The notes under the pieces were generated by a model. That model saw nothing but the letters and a program-made list of their open reading frames with translations, was not told where the DNA came from and did not search any database. From an uncultured Lachnospiraceae bacterium (lineage in GTDB: Bacteria > Bacillota > Clostridia > Lachnospirales > Lachnospiraceae): a DNA stretch of 46,730 nt. Within the stretch, counting starts at the first letter, position 1. Each line of letters begins with the position of its first letter. Positions 23,779 to 32,087 of the stretch are shown piece by piece. The stretch spans positions 1 to 46,730 of the forward strand of contig CANPOY010000021.1 in NCBI GenBank assembly GCA_947575805.1, given 5' to 3'. The position numbers were made by a program, and so were the translations under genes.

Positions 23779-25002
23779 TTAAAGCCTGCTCCTTTCTCCC
23801 TGCTTATCCAGTCCTATCTGCTGCAGCAGCCTGCTTCGATTCCCCGCATTACGCAGAATATCCTTCACCCTGCCACGTTTCAGCTTCCGGTTGTTTCTCA
23901 GGAACACCACCAAGGTTACCAGCCACAGTGCCGGCCACAGGATGACATAGGGCGATGTCCTGGGATGGTTCAGCTTCATCTGATAGTGAAATTCTTTGAT
24001 ATACGCCCGCAGACTGTTCTCCTGCACAATGACCATGCGGTCCTTATCCGCCTTTCCGAATTCTTCCGCCGCAAACACATCCTGCAGGAATTCCTCCGCC
24101 AGCTTTTTATCACGGCTGCGCCCCATGGACAGATCCTTTCTCAATCCTAGATACTCCTTACAGACCATGGTGACTGCCTCAGAGAATTCCCTGACCTGAC
24201 ATATGTCTGCCAGCTCCAGAAATGCGGGAACCGTTTCCTGCACCTCTTCCCTGTTCCAGAATACCACCCAGTCACAAAGCAGCTTCAGCCCGAATCCTGC
24301 ACGTAAAAAATGCTGAAGCATATGAAGCAGCAGCTGCAACGCCTGAAAAGGCTCACCAGGCAAAGGCAGACCGATTCCCAGACACTCCCTGTATTCCTTT
24401 TCGTCAAAACAGCGCGAAAGCAGCTGCTCCATTCCTCTGTTGATCCTGCCGTCCTGAAAGGGCTCTGCCAGCATGGTGTGCAGCTCCAGGTCAATGCCTG
24501 CCTTTGACCCGAATGCCAGATGATGATTGGCATGCTGGTCCTCCTTCACAGAAAACCCCTCTTTCTCCAGAAGCTCTGCCGCTGCCTCCACGCAGTTTCC
24601 CGGAATCAGCACATCCACGTCCCCTGATTTTCTCAGCTCCGGAACCGGATACAGTTCCGCCACTCCGCAGCCCTTCAGTACCAGTACCGGAATTCCCCTT
24701 TCTTCCAGCAGCCTTACCAGATCACGGGTCAGGAACAGCAAATGATAACTCTGCCTTACGGTAGTCCGTGAAATGCTTTCCACCCACTTCAGCTCAGCCG
24801 CATCTATCGCCTCTCCCGGCCACTTTTCACAGAATACCTCATACAAAAGCGGAAGCACCTTATGCTGCTGCGCTGCCTGCAGGACCTGCTTTATATCTGC
24901 CTGACGGCACAGCATTGGCGCCTCCCTGGAAGACTCGCCCGTCAAGGCCTGGCAGAGAAGCATACACAATAAACTTTGTTCCTTACTCAGCCTCGTATTC
25001 AT
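23779..25002 (-). CDS. Nucleotidyltransferase family protein (NTP_transf_5-like)
   Basis: The 407-residue protein has the nucleotidyltransferase core GCGVAELYP, then RKSGDVDVLIPG (Asp128 and Asp130), and a third acidic residue in GIDLELHT (Asp171), the usual three-aspartate metal site. A helical C-terminal part ends in a hydrophobic segment (about 352-373, YVILWPALWLVTLVVFLRN) that may anchor it to the membrane. The family occurs in lasso-peptide and exopolysaccharide loci, and its substrate is unknown. It might nucleotidylate a precursor or activate a sugar. It overlaps the upstream GT2 by ATGA and converges on the PqqD-HprK gene 15 bases away, so the two belong to facing transcripts of the same cluster. 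Confidence 0.85.
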   Translation of the reverse strand: MNTRLSKEQSLLCMLLCQALTGESSREAPMLCRQADIKQVLQAAQQHKVLPLLYEVFCEKWPGEAIDAAELKWVESISRTTVRQSYHLLFLTRDLVRLLEERGIPVLVLKGCGVAELYPVPELRKSGDVDVLIPGNCVEAAAELLEKEGFSVKEDQHANHHLAFGSKAGIDLELHTMLAEPFQDGRINRGMEQLLSRCFDEKEYRECLGIGLPLPGEPFQALQLLLHMLQHFLRAGFGLKLLCDWVVFWNREEVQETVPAFLELADICQVREFSEAVTMVCKEYLGLRKDLSMGRSRDKKLAEEFLQDVFAAEEFGKADKDRMVIVQENSLRAYIKEFHYQMKLNHPRTSPYVILWPALWLVTLVVFLRNNRKLKRGRVKDILRNAGNRSRLLQQIGLDKQGERSRL

Positions 25003-26087
25003 TGCTTCTCCTTTTTATTCCGTGATTCCGTGATGCTCCCGTCCACGCCCAGCTTTCTGAGCAGTGCAATCCCCACCACAAACAACGCATACCCTCGCAC
25101 GTGAAATATCGCGGCCGCGGCTCTGATGACGACACGCCACGAAAATACGGAAATTTCCTTTATATATCTTCCTTTTGCCAGACTTGCCATAGCCTCCCGG
25201 ACCAGGGGCTCCTTCCCGTATTTTTTGATTGTGCGGATGCTCTCCCGTATTCCATGCTCCTTGAATTGCAGCTCCTGCTTTACCAGAAAGAAACTGCCAA
25301 AGAAAAGATGCAGGGCAGTCAGGTCTCCATAGTCGCCTGCGATATTCCGGCGCTGTAGAAATTCCTCAAAATCCGCAGCTATGGCTATCCAGACCGGCAT
25401 CAGGTTCTCTTTATAGCGAAAGGTCACGGATTCCTCATTGACACGGTACAGATAAATACTGTCCTCTATAAAAGCATACCGGGGATGATATACATAACAT
25501 TCTATATTGTGCGCCTTGTCCTGGGTAAAGGGATAGGCACGGCACTTAAGGTCATAAGCATCCAAAAACGCCTTTTTATACAACTGCCCCCAATTGTGCG
25601 CTAGATGCCCGTACATATAAAAACCCTTAAACCGAAAATCCACCGTTTCCGTATACTCCCCGCCATGGAGATGATGGCTGTTGACCTGACAGCAGCCGGA
25701 ATCATTAAACCGGCGGTAACACCCCACCGTAATATCAGCCTGCTCTTCCTCCGCCTTTTCCACCAGACGGCGGATCGCACCGGACCCGTCCAGACAGTCG
25801 TCAGAATCGATAAAAAAGAGATACTTGCCATGGGCGGCGGACATGCCGGTGTTGCGTGACAGACCCAATCCCATATTTTTCTGATGAATGGTACTGACAT
25901 TGTCATGAGCGGCAGCAAAGCTGTCGCAAAGCGCCGGGCAGCCGTCAGGAGAACCGTCATCAATAAGCAGCACCTCCAGGGCCGGATAATCCTGCTGCAG
26001 AATGCTCCGCATACAGTCCTCCAGATATTTTTCCGTCTTATACACCGGGACGATGACACTGACTAATGCTTCCTTTTCATCCGACAT
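24999..26087 (-). CDS. Family 2 glycosyltransferase
   Basis: The 362-residue protein opens with a GT-A domain: VSVIVPVYKTEKYLEDCMRS, then LLIDDGSPDGC with the UDP-sugar-binding Asp pair, and FFIDSDDCLDG (the DxD metal motif) near residue 100. The C-terminal part is helical and short, with a hydrophobic stretch near 330-350 (AAAAIFHVRGYALFVVGIALL). It transfers a sugar from a nucleotide donor to an unidentified acceptor. GGAGATTTGTA precedes the start. Its stop overlaps the nucleotidyltransferase start by ATGA, so the two are translationally coupled. It could glycosylate the exported proteins or belong to the polysaccharide locus. Confidence 0.88.
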   Translation of the reverse strand: MSDEKEALVSVIVPVYKTEKYLEDCMRSILQQDYPALEVLLIDDGSPDGCPALCDSFAAAHDNVSTIHQKNMGLGLSRNTGMSAAHGKYLFFIDSDDCLDGSGAIRRLVEKAEEEQADITVGCYRRFNDSGCCQVNSHHLHGGEYTETVDFRFKGFYMYGHLAHNWGQLYKKAFLDAYDLKCRAYPFTQDKAHNIECYVYHPRYAFIEDSIYLYRVNEESVTFRYKENLMPVWIAIAADFEEFLQRRNIAGDYGDLTALHLFFGSFFLVKQELQFKEHGIRESIRTIKKYGKEPLVREAMASLAKGRYIKEISVFSWRVVIRAAAAIFHVRGYALFVVGIALLRKLGVDGSITESRNKKEKQ

Positions 26088-26139
26088 TACAAATCTCCAA
26101 TCTCTCGTATCAAATTTTTTAAGTGCAAAACAGTGTTCC

Positions 26140-26162
26140 TCACAGAAATTCTGTGATATGAT
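26140..26162 (+). promoter_or_regulatory. Palindromic operator in the promoter of the 26199 gene
   Basis: A perfect 17-base palindrome TCACAGAAATTCTGTGA (8-bp arms, one central base) occupies 26140-26156. It directly abuts a -10 TATGAT (26157-26162), and its final TGA provides the extended TGn element. It fills the spacer exactly where a -35 would be needed, and the visible -35 (TGTTCC) is weak, so control by a bound regulator is likely. The same palindrome lies upstream of the divergent GT2 at 26087. Confidence 0.55.
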
Positions 26163-26198
26163 GAAAAGCGTACAGATTATATAACAGGAGAACAGAAC

Positions 26199-27200
26199 AT
26201 GCAGCCGTCAGATACTACACATACAGACAAAACCATCCTTATATTTGAGAAACCGGAAAACTATTTCTTCCCTTATTATGACGGCAGCGTATTTGCACCC
26301 TTCGGCGTTCCCCAGCCCGGCTTCCGCTACCTGATCTACAAGGTTCTGTACCTGCTGCGTCTTCCCTGCTGCAGCCTGTTCTGGGGCTCCTGGAAGCTTT
26401 CCGCCAGAACGGCAAAGCAGGTAATCATATTTGACTACGGTTACCAGCGCGGCATGGAGCGCTATATTCATCGTATCAATCCCCACTGTCAGGTATCCCT
26501 CTTCTTCTGGAACAAGGTCAACCGCTATAACAGGAACCATCTGCGTTTTTCAAACGCTGATGCCGTTTTTTCCACCGATCCGGAAGATTGTAAAAAGTAC
26601 GGCCTGAAATACAACCACATTTTCTATCCGAGAGAATTCTACACTCCCTGCTCCCCTTGTACCGGTTCGGACAGGCTCTTTTTTCTGGGGGCTGACAAAG
26701 GACGCATTTCTTACGTTTCTTCTTTAAAACTGATTCTGGAGGAAAGCGGAATTTCCTGCGATATACGCATTCTGCCTCCTTCCGCCAGGTACACCGACCC
26801 CGATTACCGGGAACGTTTCCGGGATATTCTTATCGGCCAGAGGCTGTCCTACCGGGAATATCTGGCACAGCTTAAGGACTGCAATATCCTTCTGGACATC
26901 AACCAGGAAGGACAAAGTGCGTTGACCATGCGGGTGATGGAATCCATCTATCTTTCCAAAAAACTGCTCACCAACAACCGGCACATTGTGGAATACGATT
27001 TTTATGATCCCCGGAATATTTTAATTCTGCCGGAAGAAGGACTTCCTGCCGTCAAAGAGATACAGGATTTTCTAAAGATCCCCTTCCACCCTTATCCGGA
27101 TTCCATACTGGACGGCTACAGCTTCGAGCATTGGATCAAGCAGTTCACACACAAAGCAGCGTCAGTACCTTCAGAGGAAGCCCCAGATAAGGGTTTGTAA
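26199..27200 (+). CDS. Putative glycosyltransferase (GT-B-like, CgeB-type pattern)
   Basis: The 333-residue protein lacks membrane segments and a signal peptide. Early residues (FEKPENYFFPYYDGSVFAPF) are unusual. A middle strand-rich part is followed by a typical GT-B C-terminal pattern: SYREYLAQLKDCNILLDIN, then ALTMRVMESIYLSKKLLTNN, where the Glu and Lys would face the nucleotide sugar. I recognise the pattern of CgeB-like/capsular glycosyltransferases but not a specific family. AGGAG lies 8 bases before the start. It is expressed from a promoter holding a perfect palindrome. Its last 56 bases overlap the end of the convergent GT2 at 27145-28071. It is one of only two plus-strand genes in the GC-rich part. 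Confidence 0.65.
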   Translation: MQPSDTTHTDKTILIFEKPENYFFPYYDGSVFAPFGVPQPGFRYLIYKVLYLLRLPCCSLFWGSWKLSARTAKQVIIFDYGYQRGMERYIHRINPHCQVSLFFWNKVNRYNRNHLRFSNADAVFSTDPEDCKKYGLKYNHIFYPREFYTPCSPCTGSDRLFFLGADKGRISYVSSLKLILEESGISCDIRILPPSARYTDPDYRERFRDILIGQRLSYREYLAQLKDCNILLDINQEGQSALTMRVMESIYLSKKLLTNNRHIVEYDFYDPRNILILPEEGLPAVKEIQDFLKIPFHPYPDSILDGYSFEHWIKQFTHKAASVPSEEAPDKGL

Positions 27201-28071
27201 GGGCTGTTTTCCGGTTCTTCCTGATCTCCTCGCGAAGCTGCCTGCGAAGCGCCTTCACCTGCTCGTCCATCTTAAGCTTCCTCAGGTTGACATAGCACCA
27301 TAGCAGCGTCTTACAGTATTTATACTCAGCGGCAGGAATCAGCTCCGGTGCCTTTTGGGTGACAAATTCCAGGTTATCCCTGCTGTTATAGACACAATCC
27401 ATCTGCTTTACCGAAAAGGCAGAGGTGGTGATACTGTCGGACCGCTTACGGTAGAAGTAAGTCTCGCAGTCCAGAAATACGATTTTTTCCATACGCCGGT
27501 ACATCTGCAGCACAAACGGCTCATCTTCATTAATCCTTCCCTGAGGGAATCGCAGATCTCCCAGCATTTCCCGCCGATAAAGGCGATTACATGCCGAGGA
27601 ACAGGTAAGCAGCACCTGCTCCATGGCCTCAAGTGCAGTCTTGCACTGATCCCCACTCTGCCCGCAGTGCTGAATATCCCTTTTCCCATTATCCCGTTCC
27701 GATACGGTAACACAGATGCCCACACTGCAATCTGCGCCATATTTCTTCATCCCCTGATACAGCCTTTCCAGTGTATCCTCCGCCAGCCAGTCATCACTGT
27801 CCGCAAAAAACAGATACGCCCCTGCGGCCAGCTCTATTCCCGCATTTCTTGCTGCTGCCAGTCCGCCGTTTTTCTCCCTGTGTATGACTCTGACTCTCCC
27901 GTCCCTCTCCGCATAGCTGTCGCAGATAGCCCCACAGCCGTCGGGCGAAGCATCCTCCACCAGAATAATCTCCATATCCCGGTAGCTCTGCTTCACCACG
28001 CTGTCCAGGCATTCCGGCAGATACGCCTCCACCTTATAAACAGGAATAATCACGCTGATCTTTTCGCTCAT
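27145..28071 (-). CDS. Family 2 glycosyltransferase
   Basis: The 308-residue GT-A protein begins MSEKISVIIPVYKVEAYL, followed by ILVEDASPDGC and LFFADSDDWLA (DxD near residue 92), and ends with a short helical tail. The start at 28071 has GGAGGAAAT directly before it; the longer frame to 28188 overlaps the Ugd gene and lacks an RBS. It transfers a sugar, probably onto a polysaccharide precursor, in the cytoplasm. It follows UDP-glucose dehydrogenase by 40 bases and is probably co-transcribed with it and the epimerase. A UDP-glucuronate or UDP-galacturonate donor is possible but unproven. Its end overlaps the opposite-strand gene at 26199. Confidence 0.88.
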   Translation of the reverse strand: MSEKISVIIPVYKVEAYLPECLDSVVKQSYRDMEIILVEDASPDGCGAICDSYAERDGRVRVIHREKNGGLAAARNAGIELAAGAYLFFADSDDWLAEDTLERLYQGMKKYGADCSVGICVTVSERDNGKRDIQHCGQSGDQCKTALEAMEQVLLTCSSACNRLYRREMLGDLRFPQGRINEDEPFVLQMYRRMEKIVFLDCETYFYRKRSDSITTSAFSVKQMDCVYNSRDNLEFVTQKAPELIPAAEYKYCKTLLWCYVNLRKLKMDEQVKALRRQLREEIRKNRKTALTNPYLGLPLKVLTLLCV

Positions 28072-28111
28072 ATTTCCTCCCATTCTGCCGTGCAGGAAAG
28101 GTTCGTCCGTC

Positions 28112-29347
28112 TTAATCCCGTCGGAAAATATCCCGCGTATAGACCTTGTCCTCCACATCCTGCAAACAGCCGTCATAGCGATTTGCAATAATCAGCTTGG
28201 AACGCTTCTTAAACTCCTCCAGGTCATTCACCACCATCGAGCCAAAGAAAGTAGTGCCGTTTTCCAGCACCGGTTCGTAAATAATCACCTGAATGCCCTT
28301 GGCTTTGATACGTTTCATGATTCCCTGAATAGAAGACTGGCGGAAGTTATCCGATTTGCATTTCATCGTCAGGCGATACACACCCACGATAATCTCCTTT
28401 TCCTTACCCGCATCATAGCTGCTGTTGGCTTCATAGCCTCCGACAATCTCCAGCACCCTGTCGGCAATGAAATCCTTTCTGGTTCTGTTGCTGTCTACGA
28501 TAGCGGACATCATGTTCTGCGGCACGTCGAAATAATTCGCCAGCAGCTGCTTTGTGTCCTTCGGCAGACAGTAACCGCCGTAACCAAAGCTGGGATTGTT
28601 ATAGTGAGAACCGATCCTGGGATCGAGGCATACACCCTCGATGATCGCCCGTGTATCCAGCCCTTTCATTTCGGCATAGGTATCCAGTTCATTAAAATAA
28701 GACACCCGCAGGGCAAGATAGGTATTGGCAAATAATTTAACCGCTTCGGCTTCGGTAAAACCCATGAACAGGGTATCAATCTTCTCCTTCTCCGCCCCCT
28801 CCTGCAAAAGCTCCGCAAAGATCCCGGCGGCTGTATCCAGCCTTTGTGATCCGTCCGTGGATACAATGATGCGGGAAGGATACAGATTATCATACAGCGC
28901 CATGGACTCTCTGAGGAACTCCGGGCTGAACAGGATATTCTCACTGCCCGTCCTCTCCCTGACGGAAGCAGTATAACCCACCGGAACGGTAGACTTAATG
29001 ACCATGATCGCTTCCGGATTAACGCTCATGACCATCCTGATAATGGATTCCACTGCAGAAGTATCAAAATGATTCTTTTTACTGTCGTAATTCGTGGGTG
29101 CGGCAATCACAACGAATTCCGCATCTCTGTAAGCCGCCTCGGCGTCCAGGGTGGCCGTCAGGTCCAGCTCCTTCTCCGCCAGATATTTTGAGATATACTC
29201 ATCCTGGATCGGGCTTTTCCTGCGGTTGATCAGGTCCACCTTGTCCGGGATGACATCTACCGCCGTCACGTGATGATGCTGCGCCAAAAGTATGGCAATG
29301 GAAAGACCTACATATCCGGTTCCGGCAACTGCAATTTTACGCTTCAT
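28112..29347 (-). CDS. ugd: UDP-glucose 6-dehydrogenase
   Basis: The 411-residue enzyme has an N-terminal Rossmann domain ([20 protein letters not shown]), the [10 protein letters not shown] segment, and the catalytic Cys in [16 protein letters not shown] near residue 256, plus a C-terminal UDP-binding Rossmann domain. It oxidises UDP-glucose to UDP-glucuronate with two NAD. The start is placed at 29347 (MKRKIAV), since GGGGG sits 8 bases upstream; a start at 29353 is possible. It overlaps the epimerase by 11 bases. Epimerase and Ugd together supply UDP-GlcA and UDP-GalA to the surface-polysaccharide genes upstream. Confidence 0.95.
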   Translation of the reverse strand: MKRKIAVAGTGYVGLSIAILLAQHHHVTAVDVIPDKVDLINRRKSPIQDEYISKYLAEKELDLTATLDAEAAYRDAEFVVIAAPTNYDSKKNHFDTSAVESIIRMVMSVNPEAIMVIKSTVPVGYTASVRERTGSENILFSPEFLRESMALYDNLYPSRIIVSTDGSQRLDTAAGIFAELLQEGAEKEKIDTLFMGFTEAEAVKLFANTYLALRVSYFNELDTYAEMKGLDTRAIIEGVCLDPRIGSHYNNPSFGYGGYCLPKDTKQLLANYFDVPQNMMSAIVDSNRTRKDFIADRVLEIVGGYEANSSYDAGKEKEIIVGVYRLTMKCKSDNFRQSSIQGIMKRIKAKGIQVIIYEPVLENGTTFFGSMVVNDLEEFKKRSKLIIANRYDGCLQDVEDKVYTRDIFRRD

Positions 29348-30434
29348 CTGCATCGCCCCCATAAAACTCTCTGTACCATTCCGCAAATTTTCTCAATCCG
29401 TCCCGCAGATCCGTACCCGGCTGAAACCCAAAATCCCGTAAAAGCGCCGACGTATCCGCATAAGTCACCTCCACGTCGCCGGGCTGCATCGGCACCAGCT
29501 CCCTGTGGGCAGCAAAATCATACCCCTCCGGCAGCACTCCCGCGCGAACCAGCTCCTGCTGCAGAATATCCACGAATTCCAGCAGATTCTCCGGATTGCT
29601 GTTGCCGATATTATAAATGGCATATGGCGGAAGCGGCAGACCGTCCTCCCCTTCTCTTCTCCCGGGCGCTCCCTGCATGACGCGGACAACGCCCTCCACA
29701 ATATCATCGATATAAGTGAAATCCCGCTTACAGTTACCGTAATTGAAGATCTGTATAGTCTCACCCTTCAGCAGCTTATCCGTAAATCCGAAATACGCCA
29801 TATCCGGACGCCCCGCCGGGCCGTAGACAGTGAAAAAGCGAAGGCCCGTGGACGGAATATTATAAAGCTTACTGTAGGCATGGGCCAACAGCTCATTGGA
29901 TTTCTTGGTGGCTGCATAGAGCGAGACCGGATTGTCTACCTGATCCTCCGTGGAATAGGGAACTTTCCTGTTTGAGCCGTAAACGCTGGAAGAGGACGCG
30001 TATACCAGATGCTCAACCCCCTTCGCGCCGTTGTCATAAGAGTGACGGCAGGCCTCCAGGATATGATAAAAGCCGTCCAGATTGCTTTCTACATACACAT
30101 CCGGATTTGTAATACTGTAGCGCACTCCTGCCTGGGCCGCCAGATTCACAACAATATCCGGCTGATAAATCTGAAACAGCACCTGCACCACCGCCTTATC
30201 GGCAATAGAAGCCTTCACAAACTGAAACGTCCCCGACACGGATTTCTCAGTCTCCTGTACCTGCGCCAGGCGATATTCCTTAATGGAAACGTCATAATAA
30301 TCATTCAGGTTATCAATACCGACAATCTTAATATTCTCCACGTCCCGCAATAACCTTGTCGTCAGACTGGCGCCGATAAATCCGGCGGCCCCGGTTATCA
30401 GAACGGTTTTGCCCTTTAAATCAATGTTCTTCAT
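29337..30434 (-). CDS. NAD-dependent UDP-glucuronate 4-epimerase-like enzyme
   Basis: This 365-residue extended SDR has TGAAGFIG (about 14-21), the active-site segment [27 protein letters not shown] (YxxxK near 173) and [19 protein letters not shown]. These motifs match UDP-glucuronate 4-epimerases of the CapI type, which interconvert UDP-GlcA and UDP-GalA; distinction from other UDP-sugar epimerases is by pattern only. A promoter lies 60-85 bases upstream and the start at 30434 is followed by the conserved [15 protein letters not shown]. It overlaps Ugd by 11 bases, so the two are coupled. It is the first gene of the epimerase-ugd-GT2 unit. Confidence 0.9.
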   Translation of the reverse strand: MKNIDLKGKTVLITGAAGFIGASLTTRLLRDVENIKIVGIDNLNDYYDVSIKEYRLAQVQETEKSVSGTFQFVKASIADKAVVQVLFQIYQPDIVVNLAAQAGVRYSITNPDVYVESNLDGFYHILEACRHSYDNGAKGVEHLVYASSSSVYGSNRKVPYSTEDQVDNPVSLYAATKKSNELLAHAYSKLYNIPSTGLRFFTVYGPAGRPDMAYFGFTDKLLKGETIQIFNYGNCKRDFTYIDDIVEGVVRVMQGAPGRREGEDGLPLPPYAIYNIGNSNPENLLEFVDILQQELVRAGVLPEGYDFAAHRELVPMQPGDVEVTYADTSALLRDFGFQPGTDLRDGLRKFAEWYREFYGGDADEA

Positions 30435-30491
30435 ATTCCCCCATATCCTGCCCTATGTATTGTGATGATACCGTTTCAAGCGGGTATTGGT

Positions 30492-30520
30492 ATTGTACCA
30501 TAATCTGCCTGTAAAGTCCA
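30492..30520 (-). promoter_or_regulatory. Promoter of the epimerase-ugd-GT2 unit
   Basis: The minus strand shows -35 TGGACT (30515-30520), a 17-bp spacer and -10 TACAAT (30492-30497) with an extended TGG. It lies between the flippase stop and the epimerase start, separating sugar-nucleotide supply from the long upstream operon. Confidence 0.65.
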
Positions 30521-30541
30521 TTTGATTGTCTTTGCCGTGAT

Positions 30542-32083
30542 TTAATGTTTCTTCTTTTTAATCAGATCCGTCCCCTTCCGCCAAAGCAGCCGGAATTCTT
30601 CCGTTCTGTGATACAGCGCCAGATACACCAGGTTCGTAATAACCAGACAACAGCCAAGTCGCGCCGCGCACACCATAAAGAGTGTCCCCGTCATCCGCCT
30701 GCACACAAAATCCGTACAAAACCATACCCCGAATGTCACCGCCGTATACAGCCCGTAACGGGCAAAAAACCTTAAGGACGAGCATTTTAATTTATGTTTA
30801 TATAAGATATATGGCCCCACCCAAAGGGACGTAGTGACCGTGCTGATCGTAGTGCCCAGGAAAATGCCCACCGTTCCCCAGCATCTGCCCAGAATGACGG
30901 AAACCGCCAGATTAATAGCTGCCTCCGCCACTGCCTTATATCTGTCATACCGGAACAATCCCATGGAATCCCGAAACACCAGGGTCGCCCGGCAGGTTCC
31001 CACCAGATAGAAATTCAGACAGAGCACGAAAGTAATATCCTTTGAGAATACAAACTGTGCCCCAAAGCTGAATTCTACAAAAAAATCAATCAGCTCATAC
31101 AGACATATGGCTGCCAGACCGTATGCCCATTGCCCCGCGAAAAAGGTCGCCTCGAAAATCTTCCGAATTCGTCCCCTGCCTTCCTCCACCCCCAGATTGC
31201 CCACACTGCCGGAAATAGCCTGGAACATCTGGTCCAATACCTGCCGTACGGAGCCGATCACCAGATAATAATTAGAATAGCGGCCCGTACTGATAATCCC
31301 CACTATGGAAGACAACAGCAGATTGTCGGTATTATTCACCGCCACATTCCCGATCTTGTGCATCAACATGGCGCGGACATTTTTATATATATCACCCCTC
31401 TCCTGCCTGGATAGAGCCTGCACTTCCTTATCTTTCAGATAAGGATACATTTTATCCGCTTTTCTGGAAATACAGTAATTGTTCGTGATCGTACATAACG
31501 TAAGGATCAGCACATACAGAATGAAATTTCCTGTCAGGACAAGCGCCAGCATCTGCAGCAGATTCTGCAGGATCAAAAATACCGTCTGATACAAGACCCC
31601 TATATAATTCATCTGATGGGCGTCCAGCAATGCCGCCTTATATACCAGCAGATAGGAAATCACGGAATTGAGCAGATACATCAGATAGATGAAGATCAAA
31701 TGCTCCACCCCGTCCTCACCTTTGACCAGTACATCCATGAACGGTATCACCAGCAGCCCGCTGAGCAGCACTATCAGCGCTACAATCCTGTAAAACTGCC
31801 GGTACAGCCTCATGAGAGATTTCTGCTTTTCCACGTCACCCTGGGCAACCGGCCGATACAGGGCAAAAGTAACCGCCGTTCCTATCCCCAGCTCCGACAG
31901 CGCCAGCACATTGAGGATATTGGTAAACAGGCCGTTGACTCCTACATATTCCTCCGCCAGCGTATGGGTAAATACCACTCTGGTCAAATATCCCATCACA
32001 ATGGCCATCACCCTTGCCACCATCGCCACAGTGGTATTGCGTGCAGAGTATTCGGTTCTGCTCTTTCTTGTCTCCGGATCCAT
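30542..32083 (-). CDS. Wzx-like MOP-superfamily polysaccharide flippase
   Basis: The 513-residue integral membrane protein has about 12-14 hydrophobic segments and an N-terminus (SARNTTVAMVARVMAIVMGY, then LAEEYVGVNGLFTNILNVL) typical of Wzx/RfbX-type lipid-linked oligosaccharide flippases. It would move an undecaprenyl-linked unit across the membrane. It follows a glycosyltransferase by 4 bases with GGAGGAGCTGTAAGGGG as RBS, so it belongs to the long operon. The operon also encodes PelG, another MOP-type protein, so it contains two potential flippases, which is unusual and suggests two products or two steps. Confidence 0.9.
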   Translation of the reverse strand: MDPETRKSRTEYSARNTTVAMVARVMAIVMGYLTRVVFTHTLAEEYVGVNGLFTNILNVLALSELGIGTAVTFALYRPVAQGDVEKQKSLMRLYRQFYRIVALIVLLSGLLVIPFMDVLVKGEDGVEHLIFIYLMYLLNSVISYLLVYKAALLDAHQMNYIGVLYQTVFLILQNLLQMLALVLTGNFILYVLILTLCTITNNYCISRKADKMYPYLKDKEVQALSRQERGDIYKNVRAMLMHKIGNVAVNNTDNLLLSSIVGIISTGRYSNYYLVIGSVRQVLDQMFQAISGSVGNLGVEEGRGRIRKIFEATFFAGQWAYGLAAICLYELIDFFVEFSFGAQFVFSKDITFVLCLNFYLVGTCRATLVFRDSMGLFRYDRYKAVAEAAINLAVSVILGRCWGTVGIFLGTTISTVTTSLWVGPYILYKHKLKCSSLRFFARYGLYTAVTFGVWFCTDFVCRRMTGTLFMVCAARLGCCLVITNLVYLALYHRTEEFRLLWRKGTDLIKKKKH

Positions 32084-32087
32084 CCCC

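Noticed and set aside
18412..25002. Lasso peptide cluster
   Set aside because: HprK-like kinase, NTP_transf_5-like protein, PqqD-like domain and ABC exporter occur in such clusters, but there is no asparagine-synthetase-like cyclase or transglutaminase-like protease, and the precursors have large cargo domains.
26140..26156. CRP-type binding site
   Set aside because: The half sites are in inverted order (TCACA...TGTGA) and clostridial CRP consensus is not established; reported only as a palindrome.
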